From Limnohabitans planktonicus II-D5 (lineage in GTDB: Bacteria > Pseudomonadota > Gammaproteobacteria > Burkholderiales > Burkholderiaceae_C), in contig NZ_LFYT02000004.1 in the NCBI RefSeq assembly GCF_001270065.2, positions 186,001 through 250,000 of the forward strand: a stretch of DNA of 64,000 bases. Reading direction: 5' to 3'. This document shows positions 44,151 to 53,777 of this stretch, piece by piece. Position 1 is the stretch's first letter. Each line of letters begins with the position of its first letter. A program made the position numbers and the translations under genes. The notes under the pieces are model-generated. The model was not told the DNA's origin, did no database searches, and worked only from the letters and a program-made list of their open reading frames with translations.

Positions 44151-44729
44151 ATGACCCAGAACGCAAAGATCGTCATCGTTCCCGGCTGGAAAGATTCTGG
44201 CCCCGGCCACTGGCAAAGCCTGTGGGCCCATCGCCTGCCGGGTGCGGTGCGTGTGGCCATGGCCGACGATGACTGGCAGCGCCCCAAGCAAGCGGTGTGG
44301 TTGCGTGCCATCGCGCAGACCCTCTTGGCGCAGCCGGGGCCTGTGGTGGTGGTGGCGCACAGTTTGGGCTGCATTGCCACCACACTGTTGCCGCCAGAGG
44401 TGGCCGGCCGCATCAACGGTGCATTGCTCGTGGCGCCGGTCGATCCGGAGCGCCGTGGCCCCTTGGCGGACTTTGCGCCTGTGCCTTACCAGCCATTGCC
44501 TTACCGCAGCATCGTGGTGGCCAGCACCAACGACCCCTTTTGCCCCGTGCGCACCGCAGGCGCTTATGCGCGTTCCTGGGGCAGCGAGGTGGTGCGTCTG
44601 CAAAACGCAGGGCACATCAACGCGGAGTCCGGCTTTGGCGATTGGCCGCTGGGCTTGGCGCTTTTGCAATCTTTGACGGCGTCGCTGCCATGGGCAACAG
44701 AGCCTCAGGCGCAAATGGAGCCGGCATGA
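44151..44729 (+). CDS. RBBP9/YdeN-type alpha/beta hydrolase inside the sulfate operon
   Basis: A 192-residue serine hydrolase of the RBBP9/YdeN group. It shows IVPGWKDSGPGHWQSLW at the start, the nucleophile in VVAHSLGCIA, the acid in STNDPFCP and the base in NAGHINAESGFG. It starts 1 base after the sbp stop, so it is clearly in the operon, yet it has no place in known sulfate uptake. A role in releasing sulfur compounds or an unrelated hitch-hiker are both possible. Confidence 0.85.
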   Translation: MTQNAKIVIVPGWKDSGPGHWQSLWAHRLPGAVRVAMADDDWQRPKQAVWLRAIAQTLLAQPGPVVVVAHSLGCIATTLLPPEVAGRINGALLVAPVDPERRGPLADFAPVPYQPLPYRSIVVASTNDPFCPVRTAGAYARSWGSEVVRLQNAGHINAESGFGDWPLGLALLQSLTASLPWATEPQAQMEPA

Positions 44730-44777
44730 AGTCACTGTCTTTGCGCCATTCATTCCTTCTTTAGAGATTTCGCACCC

Positions 44778-45641
44778 ATGACCGCATTGCCCATTGCAGC
44801 GCCTGCCAAACGGCGGGTGCCAGCCAAAGTGTTGCCCGGGTTCAACCTGACCCTGGGGTTCACGATTTTTTACCTGAGCCTGATCGTGCTGATCCCTTTG
44901 TCGGCACTGGTGTTCAAAACCTTCACCCTGACGTGGGACCAGTTCTTGGCCGCCGTGACGGGGCCGCGCGTGATGGCGTCGTATCGCCTGACCTTTGGTG
45001 CATCGCTGATCGCAGCCTCCATCAATGTGGTGTTTGGCCTCTTGGTGGCCTGGGTGCTGGTGCGCTACAAATTCTTTGGCAAAAAGATCGTTGATGCGCT
45101 GGTGGACTTGCCTTTTGCGCTGCCCACGGCGGTGGCAGGCATTTCACTCACGGCCTTGCTGGCGGGCAACGGCTGGGTGGGGCAGTATTTGGAGCCGCTG
45201 GGCATTCAACTGGCCTTCAACCCCAACGGCGTGGTGATCGCGCTGATCTTCATTGGCTTACCCTTTGTGGTGCGCACGGTGCAGCCGGTGCTGGAAGACG
45301 CCGAAAAAGAACTGGAAGAAGCGGCCACCTGCCTGGGCGCGACGCGCTGGCAGATCTTCACCAGGGTGATTTTTCCGTCGATCGCGCCCGCATTGCTCAC
45401 GGGCTTTGCCATGGCCTTTGCGCGGGCCATCGGTGAATATGGCTCGGTCATCTTCATTGCGGGCAACATGCCCATGGTGTCTGAGATCACACCGCTGATC
45501 ATCATCGGCAAGCTCGAGCAATACGACTACGCCGGTGCCACCGCCGTGGCGCTGGTGATGTTGGTGTTCTCCTTCATCTTGCTGCTCATCATCAACGCGC
45601 TGCAAGCTTGGCAGCGCAAACACTCTGGAGCCCCGGCATGA
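44778..45641 (+). CDS. cysT: sulfate ABC transporter permease CysT
   Basis: A 287-residue permease of the sulfate/thiosulfate importer with about six helices. [21 protein letters not shown] opens the first helix, [14 protein letters not shown] lies mid-protein, and the coupling loop contains [15 protein letters not shown]. It overlaps cysW by ATGA. Confidence 0.92.
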   Translation: MTALPIAAPAKRRVPAKVLPGFNLTLGFTIFYLSLIVLIPLSALVFKTFTLTWDQFLAAVTGPRVMASYRLTFGASLIAASINVVFGLLVAWVLVRYKFFGKKIVDALVDLPFALPTAVAGISLTALLAGNGWVGQYLEPLGIQLAFNPNGVVIALIFIGLPFVVRTVQPVLEDAEKELEEAATCLGATRWQIFTRVIFPSIAPALLTGFAMAFARAIGEYGSVIFIAGNMPMVSEITPLIIIGKLEQYDYAGATAVALVMLVFSFILLLIINALQAWQRKHSGAPA

Positions 45642-46543
45642 GCGGCGGTCCTTCTCTCAAAGCCTCGGCTCGCCGCGCGCAAACGGGCACCACCGAGTCG
45701 TCCTGGGTGCGCTACAGCCTGATTGGCATTGCGCTGGTGTTCATGTTCTTGTTTCTGGTCTTGCCCTTGGCGGCGGTGTTCACCGAAGCCTTGCGCAAGG
45801 GTTTCGACGCGTACTTTGAAGCGCTCCAGGAGCCCGATGCCTGGTCGGCCATCCGATTGACCCTGATCACGGCGGCGATCGCGGTGCCGCTGAATTTGGT
45901 GTTTGGCGTGGCCGCCGCCTGGGCGATTGCCAAATACGAATTCAAAGGCAAAGCCTTTTTGACCACGCTGGTGGACTTGCCGTTTTCGGTCTCGCCCGTG
46001 GTGGCGGGTTTGATTTATGTGCTCATGTTTGGGGCGCATGGCTGGTTTGGCCCTTGGCTGCAGGCGCACGACATCCAGATCATTTTTGCGGTGCCAGGTA
46101 TCGTGCTGGCCACGTTGTTTGTGACCTTTCCCTTCATTGCCCGTGAGCTGATCCCGCTCATGCAGGCGCAGGGCAACGACGAAGAGCAAGCCGCCATCGT
46201 GTTGGGCGCGACCGGCTGGCAGACATTTTGGTACGTCACGCTGCCCAACATCAAGTGGGGGTTGATTTACGGCGTGATCCTGTGCAATGCGCGGGCCATG
46301 GGCGAGTTTGGCGCGGTATCGGTGGTCTCGGGCCACATCCGTGGGCAGACCAACACCATGCCGCTGCACGTGGAGATCCTCTACAACGAGTACCAATCGG
46401 TGGCCGCCTTTGCCGTGGCTTCGCTCTTGGCCTTGCTGGCTTTGGTGACCTTGGTCATCAAGTCGGTGATTGAGTGGCGACACGAACAAGACACGAAAGC
46501 TGCGGCCGATAAGCCGCCCGAAAACCCCGCCATCGCCGCATGA
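45638..46543 (+). CDS. cysW: sulfate ABC transporter permease CysW
   Basis: A 301-residue permease pairing with CysT. It shows [19 protein letters not shown], the [17 protein letters not shown] coupling loop and [17 protein letters not shown], all typical of CysW. The start at 45638 is fixed by the ATGA overlap with cysT; an upstream ATG (45608) lies inside cysT. Confidence 0.92.
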   Translation: MSGGPSLKASARRAQTGTTESSWVRYSLIGIALVFMFLFLVLPLAAVFTEALRKGFDAYFEALQEPDAWSAIRLTLITAAIAVPLNLVFGVAAAWAIAKYEFKGKAFLTTLVDLPFSVSPVVAGLIYVLMFGAHGWFGPWLQAHDIQIIFAVPGIVLATLFVTFPFIARELIPLMQAQGNDEEQAAIVLGATGWQTFWYVTLPNIKWGLIYGVILCNARAMGEFGAVSVVSGHIRGQTNTMPLHVEILYNEYQSVAAFAVASLLALLALVTLVIKSVIEWRHEQDTKAAADKPPENPAIAA

Positions 46544-46560
46544 GCGCATGAGCGAATTTT

Positions 46561-46628
46561 TGTAGGCGCTTGCCCTGCAAGCGATGCCCCGTGATGGGGC
46601 AAACATCGCCAGCAGGCTGACTCCCACA
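46561..46628. repeat. REP-type inverted pair between cysW and cysA
   Basis: TGTAGGCGCTTGCCCTGCAA is followed after a short GC-rich hairpin by the inverted mate CATCGCCAGCAGGCTGACTC. The same type is present inside the MITE-like elements at 39373 and 39826. Sitting within an operon, it may reduce or stabilise the cysA part of the message. Confidence 0.65.
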
Positions 46629-46666
46629 GGGGTCTCCCCCATCAACAGACACACCCAAGACACACC

Positions 46667-47758
46667 ATGAGCATTGAAATTCGCAACGTCAACAAGCAGT
46701 TCGGTGACTTCACCGCGCTGAACAATGTCAGCCTCGACATCGAGTCGGGCGAACTGGTCGCGCTGCTGGGCCCGTCGGGTTGCGGCAAGACCACGCTGCT
46801 GCGCATCATCGCGGGGCTGGAGACGGCCGACAGCGGCACCATTGGCTTCAGCGGTGAAGACACCACCCATGTGCATGTGCGTGAACGCCAGGTGGGCTTT
46901 GTCTTCCAGCACTACGCCTTGTTCCGCCACATGACGGTGTTCGAGAACGTGGCCTTTGGCCTGCGCGTCAAACCGCGCAACCAGCGCCCCTCAGAGTCCG
47001 AGATCCAGCGCAAAGTGCACGAACTGCTGGGCCTGGTGCAGCTCGATTGGCTGGCCGATCGCTATCCCTCGCAGCTGTCGGGTGGGCAGCGTCAACGCAT
47101 TGCGCTGGCCCGTGCCTTGGCCGTGGAGCCCAAAGTGCTCTTGCTCGACGAGCCCTTTGGCGCTCTGGATGCCAAGGTGCGCAAAGAGCTGCGCCGCTGG
47201 TTGCGCCGCCTGCACGACGAATTGCATGTGACCAGCATTTTTGTCACGCATGACCAGGAAGAAGCCCTGGAAGTGGCTGACCGGGTGGTGCTGATGAACA
47301 AGGGCAACATCGAGCAGATTGGCTCACCTCAGGACGTGTGGGAGCACCCCGCCAGCCCCTTTGTGTATGGCTTTTTGGGTGATGTGAACCTCTTTCACGG
47401 CCGCGCCCATGAAGGCGAGATGCTGATCGGTGCCGACCAGCACGCTGTGCGTCTGGACAGCCCCGAGCACGGTCTGGTGCAAGACGCCAAGGCCATGGCT
47501 TATGTGCGCCCGCACGATCTGGACGTGGCCCGTTACACGCCCGGCGGTGTCAATGCCGGCATCGTGGCCAAGCTGACCCGCGCCATTGTGGTCGGACCTG
47601 TGGCCCGCCTGGAGCTGGAGCCGGTAGAGAGCCACTTTGGCAAAGACGCCATCATCGAAGCGCAGCTGTCAGCCTCGCAATACCGCCAGCAAGACTTCAA
47701 AGAGGGCGAGACGCTGGTGCTGACACCGCGCAAGGCGCGGGTGTTTGTGGACGGCTAA
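46667..47758 (+). CDS. cysA: sulfate ABC transporter ATP-binding protein CysA
   Basis: A 363-residue ATPase. Walker A is [11 protein letters not shown], the signature is [16 protein letters not shown], Walker B is [14 protein letters not shown], and [15 protein letters not shown] is the H-loop region. A C-terminal TOBE-like regulatory domain follows from about residue 240. It completes the sulfate importer. A repeat of about 120 bp separates it from cysW. Confidence 0.93.
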   Translation: MSIEIRNVNKQFGDFTALNNVSLDIESGELVALLGPSGCGKTTLLRIIAGLETADSGTIGFSGEDTTHVHVRERQVGFVFQHYALFRHMTVFENVAFGLRVKPRNQRPSESEIQRKVHELLGLVQLDWLADRYPSQLSGGQRQRIALARALAVEPKVLLLDEPFGALDAKVRKELRRWLRRLHDELHVTSIFVTHDQEEALEVADRVVLMNKGNIEQIGSPQDVWEHPASPFVYGFLGDVNLFHGRAHEGEMLIGADQHAVRLDSPEHGLVQDAKAMAYVRPHDLDVARYTPGGVNAGIVAKLTRAIVVGPVARLELEPVESHFGKDAIIEAQLSASQYRQQDFKEGETLVLTPRKARVFVDG

Positions 47759-47812
47759 AAAACGGCCTGAGCCTTGACGCCAGCGCCCATGAAGCGCAGC
47801 GGACGCCAGCCT

Positions 47813-47982
47813 TTATTGATCGGGCTCTGTGAAGTTTTCAATGCTCAAAGATGTTGTAGGTCGGCGGTCGAAGACCCCGACATGGGCCTGGTGCCAAAAC
47901 CCATCATGTCGGACTTTGCGAGTGGCGAGCTACGAGGTGACAGTTCTTACACATTTCAAACATCAGCTCGCCGGATCCATAA
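47813..47982. repeat. MITE-like element, copy 3
   Basis: The left end TTATTGATCGGGCTCTGTGA and the right end, read on the other strand as TTATGGATCCGGCGAGCTGA, are imperfect terminal inverted repeats that extend about 30 bases inward. The 170-bp body contains one REP-like double-hairpin unit. The right tip ends four bases before the stop of the FAD oxidoreductase gene. It accounts for nearly all of the 47759-47985 gap. Confidence 0.6.
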
Positions 47983-47985
47983 GCC

Positions 47986-49434
47986 TCAGGGCAGGGGCAG
48001 GACGCGCCCCGGGTTGAGCAAATTCTGCGGGTCCAGCGCTTTTTTCACGGCCCGCATCATGGCCAGCGCCGTGGGGTCTTTGTAGAGCGGCAGCTTGTTC
48101 ACTTTTTGCTCGCCCACGCCGTGTTCGGCGCTGATGGAGCCGCCAAAGCGTTTGACCTGGTCAAACACCAACGTGTTGACCTTGTCTTCGTTTCCGCGCA
48201 GAAAAGCTTTGCCGTCCACGCCCTCGGGTGCCTGCACGTTGTAGTGCAGGTTGCCGTCGCCCAGGTGCCCGAAGTCGACCATGCGCACGCCGGGCACTTC
48301 GCGGGCCAGCAGGGCGTCGGTCTCGGCCACAAAGGCCGGAATGCGCGAGACCGGGATGCTGATGTCGTGCTTGATGTTCAGGCCTTCAGTGGCCTGCGCC
48401 AGGGTGATGCTTTCACGGATGTGCCACAGGCCTTTGGCCTGAGTCAGCGTTTCTGCCACCACGGCGTCGGTCACGCAGCCGCTGTCCATGGCCGATTCAA
48501 GCAGGGTTTCAAACTGGTTGCGGGCGTGGCTTTCGCTTTCGCTGTCGGAGTTTTCCAGCAGCACGCACCAGGGGGTGTCTTTCCACAGCGGCACGCGCAG
48601 TTGGGGGTAGTGTTTGTCCACCAAGCTCAGCGCAAACTGGCCCATGACTTCAAAGCCCGTGAGGCCAGGCCCTAGGCGCTGGTGGGCGAGGCCCAGCAGT
48701 TGCACGGCAGATTCCATGCTGGGCACAGCGGCCCAGGCGGTCAGCTGCGCGGCGGGCTGGGGATAAAGCTTCATGGTGGCGGCGGTGATGATGCCCAGCG
48801 TGCCTTCGCTGCCGATCATCAAATTGCGCAGGTCATAACCCGTGTTGTCTTTGCGCAGGCCTGACAGGCCATGCCAGACCTCGCCTTGGGCGGTGACGAC
48901 TTCCAGGCCCAGGCAGAGCTCTCGGGTGTTGCCATAGCGCACCACCTGAGTGCCGCCCGCGTTGGTGCCCAGGTTGCCGCCAATGGTGCAACTGCCTTCA
49001 GCACCCAAACTCAGTGGGAACAAAAATCCGGCGTTTTCAGCGGCGGCCTGCAGGTTTTGCAGCACGCAACCGGCTTCTACAGTGATGGTCAGGTTCGCCG
49101 GGTCGACGGCGCGCACCGCGTTCATGCGGGTCATGCTCAGCACGATTTGGGTGCCGGAGCCGTCTGGCACACCGCCGACCACCAGCCCGGTGTTGCCGCC
49201 TTGCGGCACGATTGATGTGCCGGTTGCAGCGCAGGCCTTGACCACAGCGGCCACTTGCGCCGTGTCGCCGGGCCGAACCACAGCCAGGGCGCGGCCGTGT
49301 ACGCGTTTGCGCCAGTCTTGCTCCCAGGGGCTCAGGTCAGCGATGGTGTCTTCGTGGGTCAGCACGTTCGCCAGGCCACAAATTTGGCGCAATTGGGCGA
49401 TCAGGGCAGCTTGGGCGTTGGACAAAGCGGTCAT
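47986..49434 (-). CDS. FAD-linked 2-hydroxyacid dehydrogenase (D-2-hydroxyglutarate/D-lactate type)
   Basis: A 482-residue flavoprotein of the PCMH/FAD-oxidase_C family. FAD-binding segments IVPQGGNTGLVVGG and GAEGSCTIGGNLGTNAGG are clear, and the C-terminal domain has FGHLGDGNLHYNV with metal-binding His residues and SAEHGVGEQK. These features occur in D-2-hydroxyglutarate, D-lactate and glycolate dehydrogenases, which cannot be told apart here. ATG 49434 is chosen as the family-like start. Confidence 0.87.
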   Translation of the reverse strand: MTALSNAQAALIAQLRQICGLANVLTHEDTIADLSPWEQDWRKRVHGRALAVVRPGDTAQVAAVVKACAATGTSIVPQGGNTGLVVGGVPDGSGTQIVLSMTRMNAVRAVDPANLTITVEAGCVLQNLQAAAENAGFLFPLSLGAEGSCTIGGNLGTNAGGTQVVRYGNTRELCLGLEVVTAQGEVWHGLSGLRKDNTGYDLRNLMIGSEGTLGIITAATMKLYPQPAAQLTAWAAVPSMESAVQLLGLAHQRLGPGLTGFEVMGQFALSLVDKHYPQLRVPLWKDTPWCVLLENSDSESESHARNQFETLLESAMDSGCVTDAVVAETLTQAKGLWHIRESITLAQATEGLNIKHDISIPVSRIPAFVAETDALLAREVPGVRMVDFGHLGDGNLHYNVQAPEGVDGKAFLRGNEDKVNTLVFDQVKRFGGSISAEHGVGEQKVNKLPLYKDPTALAMMRAVKKALDPQNLLNPGRVLPLP

Positions 49435-49479
49435 GGGCAAGGGGATGTAAGTGGTGGCTGTCGCGGAGGACGGCAAGGT

Positions 49480-49887
49480 TCAATCGCGGGGCACAGGCAC
49501 AAAGTTGCCCGTGGCTTTGGCCGCCTTGAAGCGGATGCGCACATGCAAGGCGCAGGCCACAAACAAGGTGGTGCACAGCAGGGTTTGGACTCCAGCCAGA
49601 GCGTTCGCAGGCCAAGGGTCACCCCATGCGCGCACCACGCCCTCAATGAAGTAAAGCCAAACCAGCATGCTGACCCAGCGGTAGGTGTACATGCGGTTTT
49701 TGAGCAGGCCCGCCAGAGGAATGCACAGCGGCAAGACCTTGATGGCCCACCACGATCCACCTGGGCGCAAAGGGGCGAGCCAAAGTTCCCAGGCCAAGCC
49801 CAATACGATGAGGCCGAGCAAGCTACCCACGGCCATCCAGCGCGTCAATTCGACGCCAGCGGGGTTGTTTTCTGTATTCATGTTCAT
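49480..49887 (-). CDS. DUF2069 family membrane protein
   Basis: A 135-residue protein of DUF2069 with four hydrophobic segments. Recognisable stretches are LAWELWLAPLRPGGSWWAIKVLPL, the KNRMYTYRWVSMLVWLYFIEGVVR core and the following LLCTTLFVACAL helix. The function is unknown. Two ATGs (49887 and 49881) are adjacent. It is divergent from the YihY gene, whose start lies only 21 bases away. Confidence 0.85.
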   Translation of the reverse strand: MNMNTENNPAGVELTRWMAVGSLLGLIVLGLAWELWLAPLRPGGSWWAIKVLPLCIPLAGLLKNRMYTYRWVSMLVWLYFIEGVVRAWGDPWPANALAGVQTLLCTTLFVACALHVRIRFKAAKATGNFVPVPRD

Positions 49888-49908
49888 TGCGGTGGCATCA
49901 TACCGGGC

Positions 49909-51159
49909 ATGCAATCTTCCCTGTCCAAGTCCACTTTTTGGGCGCAAACCGCCCTTTGGTGGCAAGAGTTGTTGGTTTTCCCGTGGCGGCAGATGGCCGG
50001 CGTTTTGGCTGAGCGCTTTCGCGATGCCCGCTTGGGCGTGAGCGCCAGTTCGCTCACCTTCACCACCGTGCTGGCTTTGGTGCCCTTGTTTGCGGTGGGC
50101 CTGGCCGTGTTTGCGGCCTTTCCGGTGTTTGGCAAGTTCCAGGACACGATCCAGCGCTGGCTGGTTGAAAGCCTTGTGCCTGAGAGCATTGCCCGCCAGG
50201 TGCTGAGCTATTTGACGCAGTTTTCGCGCAAAGCCAGCCGCTTGGGTTCGGTGGGTTTGGTGGCGGTGTTGATGTCGGCCGTGTTTTTGATGGTCACGAT
50301 CGAGCGCACCTTGGGCCAGATTTGGGGCCTGCAGCGCCAGCGGCCTTTGCCGCAAAGGGTCTTGCTGTACTGGTCGGCCATCACCTTGGGGCCCTTGTTT
50401 TTGGGTGCCAGTCTGGCCATTACCTCGTATGTGGTCACCGCCTCGCGGGATGTGGTGGATGTCTTGCCGGGTTCGATCCGTTGGCTGCTCGACAGTTTTG
50501 AGTTTGTGCTGCTCACGGCCTGTGTGAGTGGGCTGTATTTTTATGTGCCGTTTACCCGCGTGCGCTGGCGCCATGCCATCACAGCAGGTTTTTTGGTGGC
50601 GGCGTCGCTGGAGTTGGCCAAAAAAGCCATGGCCGTTTACCTGCTGCAGGTGCCCACCTATTCGCTGATTTATGGCGCATTTGCTGCGCTGCCCATTTTG
50701 TTGGTCTGGATTTACGTGACCTGGCTGCTGGTGCTGCTGGGCGCGGTGCTGGCCGCCAGCTTGCCCGAGTTGGGCCGTCAATCCTGGCGCAAACCAGAGG
50801 GCGCGGGCTGGTCCTTCAGACTGGCTCTCGAGGTCTTGGCCGAGTTGAACACTGCCAAGGCGTCTGAGCTGCGGGGTTTGAGCACCGATGAGCTGGCCGT
50901 GCGTTTGCGGGTGGAGACGCGTGAACTGCGGCAGGTGCTGGAAGTCTTGCAAACCCTGGATTGGGTGGGCCGCCTGACCGAGCAAAACGACCTGGGCCAA
51001 GCCCGGCAAATCTTGTTGATTGACCCTGCCCAAGTGCGTGTAGGGCCATTGGCCGACCGGCTTTTGGTGTCGCGGACCGGTGAGGACGATCCGGTTTGGT
51101 CGCAGTCTGGGCTCGATCGGATTCAGTTGGCACAGCTGTTGCCCAAACCTACCGCCTGA
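49909..51159 (+). CDS. YihY/virulence factor BrkB family inner-membrane protein
   Basis: A 416-residue membrane protein. The first ~290 residues form the six-helix YihY domain, with ASSLTFTTVLALVPLFAVG, GLYFYVPFTRVRWRHAITAG and YGAFAALPILLVWIYVTWL. A soluble C-terminal part contains a winged-helix-like region (STDELAVRLRVETRELRQVLEVL). Although once called ribonuclease BN, the family has no proven nuclease role. The upstream in-frame extension to 49255 overlaps two other genes and is rejected. Confidence 0.9.
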   Translation: MQSSLSKSTFWAQTALWWQELLVFPWRQMAGVLAERFRDARLGVSASSLTFTTVLALVPLFAVGLAVFAAFPVFGKFQDTIQRWLVESLVPESIARQVLSYLTQFSRKASRLGSVGLVAVLMSAVFLMVTIERTLGQIWGLQRQRPLPQRVLLYWSAITLGPLFLGASLAITSYVVTASRDVVDVLPGSIRWLLDSFEFVLLTACVSGLYFYVPFTRVRWRHAITAGFLVAASLELAKKAMAVYLLQVPTYSLIYGAFAALPILLVWIYVTWLLVLLGAVLAASLPELGRQSWRKPEGAGWSFRLALEVLAELNTAKASELRGLSTDELAVRLRVETRELRQVLEVLQTLDWVGRLTEQNDLGQARQILLIDPAQVRVGPLADRLLVSRTGEDDPVWSQSGLDRIQLAQLLPKPTA

Positions 51160-51177
51160 TGCCATCAGGCCCCTTTT
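51154..51177 (+). terminator. rho-independent terminator after the YihY gene
   Basis: GCCTGAT-GCC-ATCAGGC overlaps the stop codon and is followed by CCCCTTTT. The stem is perfect over 7 bp. A second perfect hairpin, ACCCGG-CTTGA-CCGGGT, follows at 83-99 of the same hundred (51183-51199). Confidence 0.6.
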
Positions 51178-51252
51178 GTCCTACCCGGCTTGACCGGGTG
51201 TCCATCGCCACCGCAGGCATAGACTCCCGATCAGGACGGGGGTGACAAATCT

Positions 51253-51576
51253 TCAAAAGCTCACACGCCCGCGCCACATGTCGCGGTACATGACCCAGTC
51301 GCCCATGAAGCTGTAGAGCGGGCGCTTGAAGCTGGCGGGCTTGTTTTTCTCGAACACAAAATGCCCGATCCAGGCGCAGCCGTAGCCGCACAGCAAGGCA
51401 TATAAAAAGTACTGTGGTTTGCCCGTCACGGCCAGCATGGCCAAACACATCAGGCTCAAAGTGCTGCCCACAAAATGCATTCGGCGGCAGGTGCGGTCGC
51501 TGTGCTCGCTCAAATAAAAGGGGTAGAACTCGGCAAAGCTGGCGTGCCGGGGCTCAGGTGTTTCAGCGGGGTTCAT
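51253..51576 (-). CDS. Mpo1/DUF962-family membrane protein
   Basis: A 107-residue protein of the DUF962/Mpo1-like family, with SFAEFYPFYLSEHSDRTCRRMHFVG at the start, two hydrophobic hairpins and GHFVFEKNKPASFKRPLYS near the end. Yeast Mpo1 is an iron-dependent dioxygenase acting on 2-hydroxy fatty acids, and the conserved His residues agree, but bacterial roles are unproven. It lies 18 bases after the P450 gene on the same strand. Confidence 0.85.
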   Translation of the reverse strand: MNPAETPEPRHASFAEFYPFYLSEHSDRTCRRMHFVGSTLSLMCLAMLAVTGKPQYFLYALLCGYGCAWIGHFVFEKNKPASFKRPLYSFMGDWVMYRDMWRGRVSF

Positions 51577-51594
51577 GGTGTGTCTCCTGGGGTG

Positions 51595-52923
51595 TTATGG
51601 GATTGAAAACGGTGCGTGCAAAAAGCCCCGAAACCGGGCGCGGCCGCCACGCACAGGCGCTTGCGTGAGCTGGTAATTTGGAAAGCGCTGCAAAAAGCGG
51701 CCAATCGCGATGCGGCCTTCCAAACGCGCCAGGCTCAGGCCCGCGCATTGGTGCACCCCAAAACCAAAAGCCAGGTGTTTGTTGCCGGTTCGGCGCAGGT
51801 CCAGCTGTTCAGGGTTGTTGTAAACGGCAGGGTCGCGGTTGGCCGCGCCAATGCACAGCGTGACCAAGGCCCCTGCCGGCAGGTCGACGCCGTTGACCTG
51901 AGTGGCCTGAACTGCGCGGCGGTTGCTCAGTTGGTTGGACGATTCAAAGCGTAAAAACTCGTCCACGGCCAGGCCCATGATTTGTTCCCGTTCTTCGTCG
52001 CTGGCCGCTTGTTTCAGGTCGGCCTTGAGCTGTTCGCGCTGCTTGGGCCATTCCTGCAGGCTGATGAGCGCGTTACCAATCAGGTTGGTGGTGGTTTCGT
52101 GCCCGGCGTTGAGGAGGAACACGCAGTTTTGCAGCAGCTCGACTTCGCTCAGGGCGTCGCCGTTTTCCTCGCCCTGGATCAGCCGTGTCAGCACATCGTG
52201 CTCCGGGTCGCCCGGATGCAATCGGCGATCTGCCACCAATTTGCGCAGGTAGGCCAGAAACTCGCTCACGCTGCGGTTGCCCAGCGATTCTTGTTCAGGG
52301 CTCAGGGCGGGCTCCAGCGCCCCCAATATGGCGAGTGACCAGCCGCGCAAAGGTTCGCGCTCGGCGTGCGGCACGCCCAGCAGGTTGCCGATGATCTCGA
52401 CTGGAATGGCCGAGGCAAAGTCCTCGATCAGGTCCCCACCGCCTTGCGCCTCGATCTTGTCCAGCAGGCTGTCCACCAGCAGCACCAAGCCGGGCTCCAT
52501 GGCTTCGATGGCCCGGCGGGTGAGCGCCCCCATGATCAAGCGGCGCACCCGGGTGTGCAGGGGCGGGTCGTTGAAGACCAGGCTGCTCGTGTGGTGCTCA
52601 AACAGCGGGGAGACGCCACTGCATGTGGCGTAGGGCGGCTGGTTGTAAGGCTCGTGGTTGTATTTGGGGCCGAATTCGACTTGCTTGTCAGAGCTGAAGA
52701 CCTTGGCGTCGCGGTAGACCGCCACCAGATCGGCGTGACGCGTGAGGAAATACGAGCCATCGGGCATGCGCTTGAAAGGCTCGGCTTCGCGCAGCGCGAC
52801 ATAGACCGGGTACGGGTTGTCCAGAAAGTCGCGCGGCAAGGCCCGCAGGTCCAACGAGTGGGCTATTGTCTGGGCTCTGTCAGAGGACAGCGACGGGGTG
52901 ATGTGGGCAGTCAATGAATTCAT
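51595..52923 (-). CDS. cytochrome P450
   Basis: A 442-residue soluble bacterial P450. The heme-ligand loop FGFGVHQCAG holds C393. The I-helix segment LNAGHETTTNLIGNAL has the acid-threonine pair replaced by E-T-T, and the K-helix ExxR lies in EFLRFESSN. It resembles CYP107/CYP203-like bacterial enzymes; the substrate is unknown. No ferredoxin gene is adjacent. It is preceded on the same strand by an alpha/beta hydrolase and metY-like gene. Confidence 0.9.
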   Translation of the reverse strand: MNSLTAHITPSLSSDRAQTIAHSLDLRALPRDFLDNPYPVYVALREAEPFKRMPDGSYFLTRHADLVAVYRDAKVFSSDKQVEFGPKYNHEPYNQPPYATCSGVSPLFEHHTSSLVFNDPPLHTRVRRLIMGALTRRAIEAMEPGLVLLVDSLLDKIEAQGGGDLIEDFASAIPVEIIGNLLGVPHAEREPLRGWSLAILGALEPALSPEQESLGNRSVSEFLAYLRKLVADRRLHPGDPEHDVLTRLIQGEENGDALSEVELLQNCVFLLNAGHETTTNLIGNALISLQEWPKQREQLKADLKQAASDEEREQIMGLAVDEFLRFESSNQLSNRRAVQATQVNGVDLPAGALVTLCIGAANRDPAVYNNPEQLDLRRTGNKHLAFGFGVHQCAGLSLARLEGRIAIGRFLQRFPNYQLTQAPVRGGRARFRGFLHAPFSIP

Positions 52924-52956
52924 GGTTCAGGGGGCGTTGGCGAATGTTCTTCAAGC

Positions 52957-53775
52957 TCAAGGTTTCAAAAAATCCTTGAGCGCCTGCAATACGCCTTCGG
53001 GTGCCTCGGTCATGAGCGAATGGCCTGCGGGCAGCTTCACCACCTTAGGCTGCTTGCACAGGTCAATCAGGCTTTGTGCGGCTTTGGGCGGCGTCATCTG
53101 GTCGGCGCTGCCCAGCACAAACAGGACGGGGCAGGCCACTTGCGGCATGGCTGCTTCTGCACCTCGGTAATCGTCGCAGGCCTTGAATCCGGTGTGGAAC
53201 ACATTGACCTGTGTGTTGCTGGCCAGCACCCGTCGCATCAGCGCCTTGCTGCCGCCATACAGCCAGGTGCCGGGGCCCAAGGCCGAAGGTGGTGGGGCCA
53301 GTGTGGAATGCGAAAAGCTGTTGACCATGTCGATCGCCTTGAAGGGTGCGCTGACCGACTGATCGAGCAAGGCAGGCGACACGCGCATGGGGTAGGCCGT
53401 GCCCACCATCACCAGGTGGCTCACGCGCCCGGGGTGGACTTGCGCGTCGCGAGCCGCCGCTTCCAGGGCGATGAGCGAGCCAAAGCTGTGGCCGATCAGC
53501 GCGGCTATTTCAATCTTCAGTGCATCGAGCAGCGCGATGACGGTGTCGGCCGCTTCTTCCACGCTTTGTGGCGGCGTGCCTTCGCTTTTGCAGTGGCCGG
53601 GCAGGTCAATCGCCAGCACGTTCCAGCCGTGGTGGGCCATGTAGCGGGTTTGCAAAATCCAGACGCTGTGGTCGTTGAGCACGCCGTGTATGAACACGGC
53701 GGTGGGTTGCGCGGGGTTGAAGGGCTTGCCGCCTGTGTAGGCGTAGAGGTCATGGCCTTGAACGGAGATTTGCAT
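52957..53775 (-). CDS. alpha/beta hydrolase
   Basis: A 272-residue serine hydrolase with the oxyanion region FIHGVLNDHSVW, nucleophile elbow IGHSFGSL, acid in GSADQMTP and base in PAGHSLM. It begins 2 bases after the sulfhydrylase stop, so the two are co-transcribed. The sequence does not look like homoserine acetyltransferase (MetX), so a methionine role cannot be claimed. Confidence 0.83.
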   Translation of the reverse strand: MQISVQGHDLYAYTGGKPFNPAQPTAVFIHGVLNDHSVWILQTRYMAHHGWNVLAIDLPGHCKSEGTPPQSVEEAADTVIALLDALKIEIAALIGHSFGSLIALEAAARDAQVHPGRVSHLVMVGTAYPMRVSPALLDQSVSAPFKAIDMVNSFSHSTLAPPPSALGPGTWLYGGSKALMRRVLASNTQVNVFHTGFKACDDYRGAEAAMPQVACPVLFVLGSADQMTPPKAAQSLIDLCKQPKVVKLPAGHSLMTEAPEGVLQALKDFLKP

Positions 53776-53777
53776 GG

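Noticed and set aside
49255..49908. N-terminal extension of the YihY protein
   Set aside because: It would overlap the FAD oxidoreductase start and the whole DUF2069 gene on the other strand; homologues start at the later ATG.
52957..53775. Homoserine O-acetyltransferase (MetX) partner for metY
   Set aside because: It is about 100 residues shorter than MetX and lacks its signature around the nucleophile.
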